DNA from: Balanoglossus misakiensis
Taxonomy: Eukaryota > Hemichordata
NCBI GenBank assembly: GCA_040954595.2
Contig: CM082579.2
Location: forward strand, 8,432,001-8,496,000
Direction: 5' to 3'
Length of the DNA stretch: 64,000 nt
A program made the translations under genes and the position numbers. Shown here one piece after another: positions 55,001-64,000 of the stretch. Every line of letters begins with the position of its first letter. The stretch's first letter is position 1. Below the pieces are notes generated by a model that was not told the origin of the DNA, made no database searches, and was given only the letters and a program-made list of their open reading frames with translations.

Positions 55001-57343
55001 GCGGCCCACACCCGTAGTTTATGAGCTCATCTTTCTCAAATCAAGTCCAAAGAGACAGGACACATACCACACTTCCCAGTATTACGTAGTAACACCAGTC
55101 TTTGGCACGCATGGCTGATGTTCGTATACAAAGTGCACCAATTATTATTATTAAACAGTCAAATCCTTGCCGACTACATAGTATATGCTGCCATATTCTT
55201 GCATCTGTCAAACAGACTATCAGTTTCGCTGATCCAAGGATGGGTTTGTCAAATATCTAGACTTGTAACACACGACTAGATACTAGACTGGCACATGGGT
55301 GGGATAGATACTACTGGTACTCTAAGTTTGGGGGTTCCTAATTTTCTGGTCTTTCTCTGCGAACTGGACCCAGATCTTGGGGGGGGGGGTTCCAGTATTG
55401 GACAACCAGTACTCGAATCAATTGCCCTTCAGACTTCCTTTTGATGCAGTCATAACTCGTCATAAACATTAACAATATTGCTAGTGTCATTCACGTACCA
55501 ATCAAACAAGATGACGCTAAGGACAGTAGCAGTAACTTTTAACAATATCTTTTTTATTATCCCTATCAACTATATATAGTTTCTTGTCCTCTCTAGCTAG
55601 TGGCTACATCTCTCACAGAATATGATGACAGGCTCACAGCTGGTCAGGACAGCCTTTATATTCTGACAATTACACTTTATCTGTCATTGCGTCAAATATA
55701 TTCAGACCAACAAACCAGCAAGATAAATGTACCACTTATCCAATTTGTTTTAACCATGCTGAGAATTTGTTTCAAATTGTTCCTTTTGTATGGTACATAC
55801 ATGTAGTCTACAATTCTATGTTCGATTCCCCTGTCTGTGTGGTTCAAAGTACCAAGCAATCACCCAAGCCAAGATCTTAGACTAGCAATATCAGATGGCA
55901 TATACACGCACAATGGTATTTCTTCACATTTTTGCTTTTTTAGAATCGGGCGATATGTATTTCAAAGTCACACTTTTAGTCGCAGCGATAACACAAATTG
56001 GCAAGGACGGTGTTATACTTCCGACACCACGTCTAATGCAACATGACAGCTGTTTTCAGAGTGTGTGTGTACATAAGAACCGCCATTTATTTATATTTCA
56101 ACTGTATACTTCCAAGTACTGGTCTCCTCGGTGTAACGGCAAATTGAAATATGCTAGGAGGCGGGGGACGTATCTGTAAGCATTCCAATGCAGTTACCCA
56201 CACGTGCAGTACCTTGTTCCCGTTTTCTTTGGATCAGTTACGGTAGTCCAGAATCTAAATATTGGTGTTCTCTCACTCTCAGAGAGCCAGATACCCTGTT
56301 TCATGTCCAGATTCTACACTGCTGTCAAGAATTCTGTCAAATCGAAGAGAAACTGACCATGCAGGGTGTTGTTGTGTTGTACCAACACAGCCTAGTGTCT
56401 CGTCAGTCTTCATTCTAGGCTCTGCCAAAAATATGTTCATTTGAATGTATTTTTGGCAGAGGAAAGAAAATGCTACCTAGACATGACACATACCAAAGAT
56501 GACCCTCAGTCAACTTTATCAAGTCTTCTTTTTGGAAAAGATCTTGTCCAAAAGGAAGACAGAGACATGACATGCAAATGAACATATCAATCTATTTCAT
56601 CATGGTTTTGAAAAATAAATCAGACAATTATTACTGGTAAAAACTTCTAAACGTAGAGTGAAATGATGTTTTCAAATGTTAAAGTAACAGACAAGAGATA
56701 TAAAGTGAAAGGGTTATGAAACTGAAGGGAATTGTACACGTGCAATCATGGTTGATATGTGACACACAGAATTACCATCAACTCTACGCTGATTATCACC
56801 AACAACAAAAATCTGCACACAGAGAAATGATGAGAGAGAGAGAGAGAGAGAGATTAGAGGAACTGGAAACCAACCAACCAAACAAAACCCACAGAGACAA
56901 AACTGAAGTCCACGCTGTGAGACAGAGGGAGAGATTATGAGATCCTTTTAGTTTTCGTTCACCACAGACCAAGTACACATTGTATACACAGAGATGCGAG
57001 AGCCGTTTTACCATAGAGAAACACATACAATAGTAGTGACACAATTAGATTTCTCATCTATTGCGTTTTACCTGCTGTCACGTGCTGTGTCCAGAGGGCT
57101 TACGGAGGCAATGGAGACGATGCTGTTGCGGTTGGGATTCAGGTCAGCAGCAACACCGGAGGTAGCAGCAACGGCCGCAGCACCACCACCATGGTCCGCA
57201 GGGTCCGACGACTCCTCGTCTAGGACGACCGACTTCTTTTTCAGGCTGCTGGCTTTCTTGGACTTAGGCATGAACTTGAACTCTTGCAGGCTATCAAATT
57301 TAGCGAACAGAAGTTCTCGGAGTGAGTGGCTGTGCAGTCCCAT
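33974..57343 (-). CDS. kelch-like BTB-BACK-kelch protein of the KLHL1/4/5 clade (9 certain exons plus 1 probable)
   Basis: Complement of 57072-57343 (probable), 44555-44865, 37706-37902, 37142-37354, 36531-36720, 36020-36244, 35496-35658, 34857-35069, 34351-34522, 33974-34054; 678 residues if all are used, close to the 710-750 of human KLHL1/4/5. Every junction is GT-AG with agreeing phase (2,1,0,0,1,1,2,2,0). BTB about 127-230 ([23 protein letters not shown]), BACK about 235-335 ([24 protein letters not shown]), a linker with [12 protein letters not shown] and [10 protein letters not shown], then six kelch repeats each with LYAVGG-like strands. These linker and kelch words are nearly identical to human KLHL5/KLHL1. 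BTB-BACK-kelch proteins are substrate adaptors of CUL3 ubiquitin ligases, and KLHL1-type proteins bind actin; both roles are inferred here. If exon 57072 is wrong, the first ATG is at 44834 and the protein has 577 residues. Confidence 0.93.
34351..34522 (-). CDS. kelch-like exon 9 (kelch repeats 5-6)
   Basis: Acceptor TTCACGGCAG|GTAC, donor ACAACG|gtgagt. Residues 595-652: [27 protein letters not shown] and TQTNEWTT. Confidence 0.95.
34523..34856 (-). other. kelch-like intron 8
   Basis: 334 bp, phase 2, no distinctive content. Confidence 0.85.
34857..35069 (-). CDS. kelch-like exon 8 (kelch repeats 4-5)
   Basis: Acceptor CATTGGTACAG|GTT, donor GTGGAAAG|gtgggt. Residues 524-595: [23 protein letters not shown] and the longer fifth-repeat loop [16 protein letters not shown] also seen in KLHL1/5. 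Confidence 0.95.
35070..35495 (-). other. kelch-like intron 7
   Basis: 426 bp, phase 2, no distinctive content. Confidence 0.85.
35496..35658 (-). CDS. kelch-like exon 7 (kelch repeat 3)
   Basis: Acceptor GGTTATGGCAG|GTG, donor AATGGAAA|gtaagt. Residues 471-523 plus two bases of Lys524: [25 protein letters not shown] and PRSTVGVSV. Confidence 0.95.
35659..36019 (-). other. kelch-like intron 6
   Basis: 361 bp, phase 1, no distinctive content. Confidence 0.85.
36020..36244 (-). CDS. kelch-like exon 6 (kelch repeats 1-2)
   Basis: Acceptor TATTTCGACAG|GTG, donor GGTTTGG|gtaggg. Residues 396-470: [29 protein letters not shown] and HRHGLG. Confidence 0.95.
36391..36482 (+). repeat. CA-rich microsatellite in kelch-like intron 5
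   Basis: Interrupted CACACA and CATACA runs within the 286-bp intron at 36245-36530. Confidence 0.9.
36531..36720 (-). CDS. kelch-like exon 5 (BACK end, linker, first kelch strand)
   Basis: Acceptor CACTTTTCAG|TTT, donor CACTAAAG|gtatat. Residues 332-395, with the clade-specific linker [12 protein letters not shown] ... [10 protein letters not shown] and [10 protein letters not shown]. Confidence 0.95.
36721..37141 (-). other. kelch-like intron 4
   Basis: 421 bp. A C-rich stretch (37094-37112 on the plus strand) lies just inside the donor. Otherwise unremarkable. Confidence 0.85.
37142..37354 (-). CDS. kelch-like exon 4 (BACK domain)
   Basis: Acceptor CAATTGACAG|GAA, donor CCACAG|gtaagg. 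Exactly 71 codons (261-331), phase 0 at both ends, from EHFVEV to LPLLTPQ. Confidence 0.95.
37355..37705 (-). other. kelch-like intron 3
   Basis: 351 bp, phase 0, no distinctive content. Confidence 0.85.
37706..37902 (-). CDS. kelch-like exon 3 (end of BTB, start of BACK)
   Basis: Acceptor CTCTCTCCACAG|GCC, donor ACCACA|gtaagt. Residues 196-260, with [13 protein letters not shown] and [13 protein letters not shown]. Confidence 0.95.
38740..38960. promoter_or_regulatory. candidate intronic regulatory segment
   Basis: About 220 bases of GC-richer unique sequence, with GATA-type words (CAGATAAG near 38797; GATATAAG near 38764) and no repeats. Candidate only. Confidence 0.2.
40730..40848 (+). 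repeat. (AGTAC)n pentanucleotide microsatellite, about 24 copies
   Basis: Perfect array inside intron 2 of the kelch-like gene. All frames on both strands stay open through it, giving spurious STVQY or TVLYC repeat proteins. Each unit contains the palindrome GTAC. Confidence 0.97.
42340..42960. promoter_or_regulatory. candidate intronic regulatory segment
   Basis: Unique, repeat-poor sequence with many TAAT/ATTA homeodomain-type cores (for example near 42351, 42383, 42562, 42791 and 42874) and E-box-like words, unlike the simple repeats around it. This is pattern impression only; no cross-species alignment was possible. Confidence 0.25.
44332..44543. mobile_element. 212-bp TA-flanked MITE with 56-bp terminal inverted repeats
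   Basis: Ends TACTGTAAAACACTTTATTT and the reverse complement at 44524-44543; internal arms contain repeated TTCGCGA words. The terminal TA on both sides fits a Tc1/mariner-type TA duplication. No coding capacity. It sits 11 bases inside intron 2, next to the BTB exon donor. Confidence 0.82.
44555..44865 (-). CDS. kelch-like exon 2 (BTB domain)
   Basis: Acceptor GCAATTTCAG|GATC, donor CTACACAG|gtgaga. Residues 91-195: the N-terminal flank, [13 protein letters not shown] helix and most of the BTB fold. The intron side of the donor runs into a MITE after only 11 bases. Confidence 0.95.
47535..47562 (+). repeat. terminal fragment of the TA-type MITE
   Basis: TACTGTAAAACAGGTTATTC followed by TTCGCGAA matches one end of the element at 44332-44543 with a few changes. 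No matching opposite end nearby. Confidence 0.55.
50495..50500 (-). promoter_or_regulatory. possible poly(A) signal for the small peptide gene
   Basis: TTTATT on the plus strand (AATAAA on the minus), about 470 bases beyond the peptide stop. Tentative. Confidence 0.25.
50972..51193 (-). CDS. small secreted cysteine-rich prepropeptide (73 aa)
   Basis: Intronless frame from ATG 51193-51191 (context GTGACCATGA, good Kozak) to TAG 50974-50972. Residues 1-19 or 1-22 form a classic signal peptide ([19 protein letters not shown]). Residues 23-56 are a charged propeptide ending in a Lys-Arg dibasic site at 55-56. The remaining 17 residues carry all four non-signal cysteines (64, 67, 68, 72) in the pattern C-x2-CC-x3-C, ending Phe-stop. 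This signal/pro/Cys-rich architecture is shared by antimicrobial peptides, peptide hormones and other secreted small peptides; I recognise no specific family. TA-rich sequence at about 51419-51438 could be its core promoter. It lies on the same strand as, and probably inside the first intron of, the kelch-like gene. Confidence 0.7.
   Translation of the reverse strand: MKLSFVVVILLCCLLPATSVPAFPQMPGRIREVNEVRPDRKFAAEGIINKPDKNKRGDHLYNRCPPCCLPYCF
51419..51438 (-). promoter_or_regulatory. TATA-like core promoter candidate for the peptide gene
   Basis: The minus strand reads TTTAAAATAGACTTAAATAG, about 225-245 bases upstream of the peptide ATG. It would place a start site near 51390-51400 and a 5' UTR of roughly 200 bases. 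Confidence 0.3.
52230..52700. promoter_or_regulatory. candidate regulatory or conserved non-coding stretch
   Basis: About 470 bases of GC-richer, repeat-free sequence with GGTAATTACGAATC, TTATTCTTGGAATGC and similar words, immediately upstream (left) of the MULE-type MITE. No open frame has splice support. Impression only. Confidence 0.22.
52747..52917. mobile_element. 171-bp MITE with 13-bp TIRs and 9-bp target-site duplication
   Basis: Element ends TAGACTCTCTCAC and GTGAGAGAGTCTA; flanked on both sides by the exact 9-mer CTTATGGAC (52738-52746 and 52918-52926). A subterminal GGTTCGCTAC at 52769-52778 is inverted at 52838-52847 (GTAGCGAACC), and CTCTCGCCG (52848-52856) is inverted at 52891-52899. 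A 9-bp duplication with short TIRs is typical of Mutator-like (MULE) transposition. The intact duplication suggests a fairly young insertion. Confidence 0.85.
56420..56461. repeat. short hairpin, 20-bp arms
   Basis: CTCTGCCAAAAATATGTTCA pairs with TGAATGTATTTTTGGCAGAG, with 14 bp exact at the outer end. Confidence 0.7.
57072..57343 (-). CDS. probable N-terminal exon of the kelch-like gene
   Basis: Open from an in-frame TGA at 57365-57367; first ATG at 57343-57341; donor GACAGCAG|gtaaaacg. It ends with two bases (AG) that join the first base of the BTB exon to give Arg, keeping frame. It encodes 90 residues: a Phe/Leu-rich start, a Lys/Ser-rich patch, an acidic DEESSDP patch, then Ala/Gly-rich sequence. 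Vertebrate KLHL1/4/5 have long poorly conserved N-termini, so lack of similarity is not decisive. Phase match alone has a one-in-three chance. It could belong to another gene, or a further exon could intervene. Confidence 0.45.
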
Positions 57344-60300
57344 ACAGTAACGAAGGGAAAACACTCAGAAGTACAACAGAGATCGACACACACGTAATGT
57401 ACATGTACACGCAATATGCAACGACAGGAACTAGTAGATTGCTCAAACTGATGATACAGCAGAATGAAATCTTGCTCAGAAGGCTAGAGCCCCGACCAAC
57501 GAAGTGTGGAACTCTTCACATGACATAAACACTCTCCTAGTCGGTAAACCAAACCTTCCGTCACATGGAGAGACCTCCTCAAGGTTGTATCAATTCCACC
57601 ACAAACACTCAGCTGCGCGCCCGCAGTTTTATCTCGGAACAATCGCCATGTACAAGTTGCCGGTCGGCCAATGATATCTCCTCACTCTCTCTTAAGCCAC
57701 TTCCCACTTTTTTATGTTTTGTATATATATATTTTCCAGGCACAGGAAGCTGAACAGCATGCCTCCCTGACCTTCAGCAAAGGTCACAGGTTATCGCCAA
57801 TGTTGCTTCTCTTCTGTTCCAGAAGCGAATGAAAGCTGCAGAAGACACGATTGCCAGCCAACACAGAGAAAACTGACGAAACTTCGGCACTTTAATCTGC
57901 CCAAGTCAGATTAATGTACCGAATAATAACGAGCACAGCTGTCGACGATTACTTGACTCAAAGAGACACATTCCCTGGAATAATATACAGGTAATTATAT
58001 TTAATAGGAGTGACTAATCACATGTGTGCAACCCAAAGAGATTATTCTTCATCTGCGGGGCGCTTGGAGCCAAAAAAAAAAATATTACAGAGACTGAGTA
58101 TCCTGCTAAAATAATTTAACGATCTGAGACAGCTGAAGTAGCCTAAGAGTCTCAGTTGGCCTGTCAGACTGTTTCCTTTCAGTTGCAGATGAAGGATGCT
58201 GCCACTGGTTTGTAAAATAGGAGAATGACCCCTGTCAGTTGACTTGGGACCAAACCATTCCATACACAAGGGGTGTGAGCTGACTCACTTTCGTTTTCCC
58301 CTTGCATTCAAAACACATTAGTAAATTTCCATGGCCGTTTAATTTTTGGAGGAAAACACTTCCTTGCTGATTTAAAATTTCAACATATGTCATAGACATT
58401 GTCTACTTGTATCCAATGCTGCCATGTAAGTATAGTGGTGTTATAAGTGGTATTTGATGTGGATATATAAAAGTCTCACGGAAAATTAGCATACATTGTG
58501 TATTTGGTGGGAATTAATTAGCAAGCGAGGACAGGTGATTATCTTCCCCACATATGTTTAATTTCCCAAGAGAGGTCTTATAGTTATACCCACTGCCAAA
58601 TACCAGAACACACCGTTTATGGCATCACTATACAATATGGCAGCATCTGATACAAGTGGACAATGCCATTATTTCAAATGCGACACTTGGGTGGGTGTAA
58701 ATCATGCAAGTTCAAGGGCTCTTCGCTCACTGCTCAAGAACACGTCAGATGCGCTTGTGCAAACACTTTCTAGAATTTCTCAAGTGGTGTGACTTTATGC
58801 CATGGCTAGCATAATACAGAAAATTATGTTCATTTCAACTGCGTTCTGTAATCTACATGTTCTATAATGTTTTTTTCTTATTATTATTCACAGTCCAGGG
58901 CCCAGGTTGAAAATTTAAATTCTAGGTTTGACCAAGGAGGCAGCTGGATTCAGACAAGCCATTAATGGACAATGTGTTTAACTTTTGCGCTTTATTCTTG
59001 GTGTTACAAGTGAGTTAGTTTGGGTAATACAAAATGTAGTACTTGCAGTCGACGAGAAACCATGCCTATCGTTTTTTAACAACAGAACCGTACAGACTCA
59101 CCAAAGCCAACCGAGGTCACGCGAACAAGTACTGTACATGTAACATGTCACTGCTAGCTTGCAGGCAACTTTGAGACAACTCCCTTGATGTCCAATTAGA
59201 TCCTATTCACAGCGTCAAACTGAATTGCCTTGAGTTTACAGTAAAGTGCCCAAGTATAATCCCACGTTGCCCCATTTATGAATGCCTGGCCAGGACACCA
59301 GTCACGATCATGAATCCGACCATCACTACAGTAATGGTTACACTGCTAGCTAGTTTATGTTATTAATCAGTTTGAGGAAAACCAAGTCACATTTTCCCAC
59401 AATTGGTTCTGTAAATGTCTGCTACGAACATGTAACAGAACATCACAAACAAATACCGGATACTTGACACATCAGAAGCAAATAGCTGAGAGTTTTATAC
59501 AACTCAAGAGTTTTAATTGGATGTGTTATAAATATAAGCAATGTCTGCATTTTTTTACATTCAGGACCTACATTTACTTTTGCCACTGGCACATTTCAAG
59601 GTACGGCAATGTACATGTACAAGTCATGTATACAAGGGCTCTTTATCTTATTAAAACCAGTCATATATTGTAAACTTTTGCCTATTTTCCCACGTTACCA
59701 TTGTACCAACTGCAGTTTCTTGTTTTGACTTCCCTTAAAAAATGATGAAAAGGTGCAGATAATACAATTTTTATGTACATTGGGGCTACATGTATAAAGC
59801 ATGCACCATACATGTACCTGAACATCACTTGCATTGACTGTTTCCACACTTACTGCCCAGGTGAGAAAAATATTTGACCATGATAATATGCAGCTTATTT
59901 CTTTAAATACTATATATTCGATTTATTCCTTTGTAAAAAGTTTGTTCAGCAAGATGTATAGAAACAAATTTATCATGTACTAAGTGCCAGGTGATAGTGG
60001 GACGTGACTGAAGTTGATGTCTTATCAGCTGCAGCAGCTATTATCAGTTTCACTGGTGAGGATGTACAATGTTAATTGGTTTCCAGACATCTTGCTGTTT
60101 TAGCTGTTGTTTTAGTCCATCTCTAAGATGTTACCGCCAATTCACTAATGTCTGCAAACACAGGTGTAGTTATTAAAACAATATACAACTTTAAGTGTGT
60201 TTGTATCTCATCATCAAAAGTGTTTTCACCAAGGTTATCAATTCAATTGGTCACACCAAAACATACATGTACCTTTCACATGAAATATATGTATGTAGTC

Positions 60301-62045
60301 AAACCGTGTAAAGTAGTATATGGCACCAAACAAATACCCTGCGAATATGTTTACAGTAACCGTTCCTTTAATGGCACCTCTATGAAGATTTAAAAAGTCC
60401 TAGTACATGGTACGGAGTACATGAGAGAACAAAGTGAGATTCAGTTTGAGGTCAGAAGCCAGGGAATGTTGATGACCACAAACACTTCACCCAATTACAA
60501 TGTACATGTAGCTCGGCAAGGCCTGTGCCTATGTAATGCTGGACCACACAAGACGACGGGGTTATCACAGTTGTAACACACTGATACTGTAAAAGAAAAA
60601 AGATGACCCTCGCGGGGACTGGGAAAAGTGTGGTGGAACCAAGAAACGTCTCAAATTCACAAACGCTGCATGTATGCCAGGCATGTGTTTCACAGTGCTT
60701 TGGATCATAACCGAGGATTCCAGACACATTATGGCACAGGGCAAGGTTGCGTCTCCCACACGAGACCCTTAAATTACAGACCACCTCTTCCACAACATAT
60801 CAACGAAGACAACCATCCCTATCCAAACCACAGCTCCCACAAAACCGAAGAGACCTCCCTCCAACCGGCCAAAATCCCACCCCATTCACATACACGCCAG
60901 ACCTCTGCTAGTCAAGTGCGTTCCCCTGTGACAGAAATATCATGGCATTAAAAAGCCTATTCCACTTAACTAAACTAAAAAAAAATTGAAGCAATGATGA
61001 CATGTTTACCTAAAACTACCATCCGGGCCATTTCAAACAATAATTAATATGAAAACCATACCACACTTTGAATGATTTGTACCGTTCGTTAGCACAGTGT
61101 GATCACATAGAAATATTTCCCTCAGTGCGCAGGAAGTCTTCTTTGTTCTCTGTTTCAAGCTGTGTGCATTATCAGCCTGGTCCAGAGGCAATTATTTTTT
61201 CTTGTTAAATCTTAATTGCTTTCACACTATCAGTGTAACAGATACACAAATCTGAAGGCAAACGTGATAAGCAAGTTGTGGTTGGTACAAAATAAAAACA
61301 CTGAGTGCCTGAGGCGTACGTCCATTGTAAGATAATGAACTGTGTAATTCAAGACATGTTCTTGTAAAAGAATTTTCTTGGGGCCTTCTTTATTTCAGGA
61401 CTGCTGAATTATCCTTGGAAGACAAGATGTACAAATAATGCTGATGCATATTCAAACAAGACCTAGGCAGGGAGAATGAAGTGACCGCTTCATGCCTTGT
61501 ACACACTAGAGGGCAGTATTGGTACAGTGACAACACCACGGTTACTAGTAACCGTGACAACACCAATGAGAGTCCAGAAAACACCTTCACTAACCAAGCT
61601 GTGTACATGAACAAAATGGCAAAAAGGGCATTCTGCTCTAAATACATGAGAATTAAAAAAAAAATTAGTGCACACAGGACACAAATCATATGGTTCGCTT
61701 GAACCAGGAAAAATTATGAAAATTTCAGAAAGACTAAATTGTTCTGGGCATTTGGAACCCTTTTTAAATACATGTATATTTCATGTACATTTCTTTCAGT
61801 AAGCCAAGAGGATGAAAAAGCATCAACCGCCACTCCCCTACAACACACAGCCATTAATTTAAACAGGAAATGTCTACCAATAAATCAGGGTTCAGTCAAA
61901 ATGTTATCTTTGGTACGTTTCGCCATGGTTTCGCATGGGGTTTCCCCAAACCGACAGCCAGATAACAAATGATCAATGGGCACGGGTTACAGGTTATCAA
62001 TAATCACACACACTACACAACAACAGAAGACCGTCGAGTGGTGAT

Positions 62046-62140
62046 CCTGGCTTAGCTAGCTGCAGATACCGTACGGTTGTGAGTGGACGGCAAATAAGCG
62101 TACCAACATCCAGCAGGGTTCTGCAGCTAGCTAGACCAGG
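62046..62140. repeat. 95-bp foldback, 21-bp arms
   Basis: CCTGGCTTAGCTAGCTGCAG at 62046-62065 is mirrored by CTGCAGCTAGCTAGACCAGG at 62121-62140, differing only near bases 6-7; the inner 14 bp of the arms (to 62066 and from 62120) match exactly. Confidence 0.7.
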
Positions 62141-62721
62141 TTTTTCTAAAGTTTACTTTGCGTTTTAATTTGCCAAAACACTGTAAGTGTAAATGTGTAA
62201 GGGCGGTAGCATGTATCATCATCTTTCCAGAATGCAAAAGTTTGGGCATTGCAAGGCCATCCTATCAAAAGAGAGCTGTGATTGTCTTGTTTACGCCAAG
62301 TCAGACACCTTCCCATTGTTCCTCCCATGAGAATCTTTTGTTTACCGTGCGTTACGTCGGTAAAAACAAAACAGCATCATTCGTTTTCCGGGAGTTGTAC
62401 GTCACACATTTTGTCACACCCCCTCCCACTGCCGATGGATTGTGGGAATTGACTTTATCAACTTACCTTGTGTTGGGCCTCTGTTCTGTCCGTCTCGCAC
62501 TCACCCAGACTGTGTGAATTTCAGAGAAATCGAGACTACTACTATTTCACTTCTCAAAATTCATGCTATCTACGAACTTTACGAAGACCTTCATTCCGCC
62601 AGCTGACCATTTCAAAAGATGCATTTTGCGCCAGGTCATCGCGCAGAACAGGTCATTGAGTACCTAGCTTGGTGGGTTTTTTTGCTGGTATAAAATATTC
62701 CCTAGATTCGTCGACTTTAAT

Positions 62722-62743
62722 CATAGACCCTCGAGGGTCTATG
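62722..62743. repeat. perfect 22-bp palindrome
   Basis: Arm CATAGACCCTC followed directly by its reverse complement, with no loop. Confidence 0.85.
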
Positions 62744-64000
62744 CTATAATCCATTCCTACAAGTATAAAATTAATGGGAATTTCTTTATCTGTAAAAACA
62801 TGTTGGCTACTACATTATGGCTACTATACTATTCATTTCTTGTGCAAACTTTCCACTGTACCGTAGTTAGAATCTGGGAAAACAAAGTCAAGACAAAAAC
62901 GGTGAATTAAAATCTTGACTTCAGTATTTCTTTCTTTCATACATTCATTCATTCTGACACTAAGAACTACAAACCAATATTCTGAGCAAGCAGGATGCTT
63001 TAAAAATCTTTATTGGAACTAAACATATAGTAATACTTCAATGATAAACGTGGCTTTCGCTCACTGTTTTACACTTTCACAGTCTGATATCTGAAATTGT
63101 ACAATATAACTTATACAAGACAGGGGAAAAAAGTGTGAATAAAACATTTTCTGATTTATGAATAGGACTGGCAGTAGGGTCCTTAAAGATCTCTTTCTAA
63201 GTTAACTGTAATACATGAAATAGCAGAGTCATCTGCCGTGAATATAGAGAAACTAATGTCCAACTTCAGACAACTCTAAACAGGTAGTGTTTTCAAGATT
63301 ACCAAAGTCTGCTGTTGTGCGCTAGTTCTGACCACTGTTCCTTCTGTACTCAAACCATATCACCCCCATCTCTCTGCATAATGATCAAACCCGTTCTATC
63401 TAACACCACATGGACTGTTCCAAACTGTGAAGGGTCAAGGTGATTTAATATACCCTTTCACAACCACTTTTTGGTATAACCCTATTGTTTTCTATATTAT
63501 GATTACATAGAAAAATAGGATGCATTTGTTCTTCAGAGCTCTCTTTGGTACTACAAGCCACGCCATTGCAAATTGTTTAAGTCGTCTACGCAAGTTGGAG
63601 AAGACCATGTTTACAACATTTGTAGATTTACAATGCATGCACAGACATTGATAAGAACCTATATGTGCTGAAATATTACTGACTGCCATATGCTATGCTG
63701 AGTTTTCAAGTTTTGTTTTAAAAATAAATACCAGAAACTTCAACAGCATTTTTAACTCATCACAAAGTAATAAAAAACTTGACAGATAACCAACAGCTAT
63801 ATTGCAAGCTCTGTAAATCAAAAGGTAAGGTGACCAGCAACTCACACATATACATGCGATGAGAAATATTCACCTGCAAGTTCTTCAAAATAACTTTAAT
63901 AATACTGGCATAATTAAAACTGGACAACAGTGGAAATATATTTATTGGGTCACAGTGCTAATAACGCCCTGCATGAGTAACTTTTCTTGAACGGGTCAAC

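Larger units (their letters stand above)
44866..57071 (-). other. intron 1 of the kelch-like gene (12.2 kb, if the upstream exon is right)
   Basis: Contains the small secreted-peptide gene at 50972-51193, a MULE-type MITE (52747-52917), a fragment of a TA-type MITE (47535-47562) and a complex unique stretch (52230-52700). A long C run sits at 53623-53637. No further kelch-like exon was found. Confidence 0.5.
57344..64000. other. no gene recognised; scattered palindromes
   Basis: Possible 5' UTR and promoter of the kelch-like gene at the left end if exon 57072-57343 is first. Beyond that, AT-rich sequence with many acatgtac words and palindromes at 61545-61560 (CGGTTACTAGTAACCG), 62046-62140 and 62722-62743. 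The longest open frame here (62158-62517, +) lacks a recognisable domain or strong splice sites. Confidence 0.45.

Noticed and set aside
55818-55832. GTTCGATTCC, a tRNA B-box-like word (similar at 13147)
   Set aside because: No A box or cloverleaf at the right distance.
62158-62517. 119-residue plus-strand frame
   Set aside because: No domain, no signal peptide, no convincing splice sites.

Overview
The window looks like nuclear DNA of an invertebrate deuterostome, most probably a lancelet (Branchiostoma). The reasons are split genes with GT-AG introns, AT-rich non-coding DNA peppered with acatgtaca-type words, many C/G homopolymers and microsatellites, several short foldback (MITE-like) elements, and proteins closest to chordate families. 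There are no operons, rRNA or CRISPR arrays, and I found no convincing tRNA. The genus is an inference; the multi-exon gene models are read directly from the sequence.

Layout. (1) 1-4992: gene-poor; one unidentified splice-bounded open exon (805-1113, +) and a repeat-rich patch with inverted ends (2115-2589). (2) 4993-10352 (+): a complete two-exon, 400-residue class A GPCR of the prokineticin-receptor type; its single intron splits the Arg codon of the DRY-equivalent motif. (3) 10353-21369: probable receptor 3' UTR, then about 10 kb with no gene I can support but several foldback and dispersed repeats. (4) 21370-25944 (-): a complete five-exon, 293-residue tetraspan membrane protein of CD20/MS4A-ENTREP type with two C-terminal PPxY motifs; it has to be assembled from short exons. 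(5) 25945-33973: no gene; microsatellites, a perfect hairpin and a 610-bp near-perfect palindrome flanked by TTAA. (6) 33974-44865, perhaps to 57343 (-): a kelch-like gene of the KLHL1/4/5 clade. Nine exons (BTB, BACK, six kelch repeats) are certain; a tenth, N-terminal exon at 57072-57343 fits by phase only. (7) 50972-51193 (-): a small intronless gene for a 73-residue secreted prepropeptide ending in a four-cysteine peptide; it lies inside the first kelch-like intron if the 57-kb exon is right. (8) 57344-64000: no gene recognised, only short palindromes.

The genes do not form a pathway. The receptor is predicted at the plasma membrane, the tetraspan on membranes where its PPxY tail could recruit NEDD4/ITCH-type ubiquitin ligases, the kelch-like protein as a cytoplasmic CUL3 adaptor, and the small peptide is secreted. 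Most mobile-element signal comes from non-autonomous inverted-repeat elements with different target-site signatures: TTAA, TA and a 9-bp duplication.
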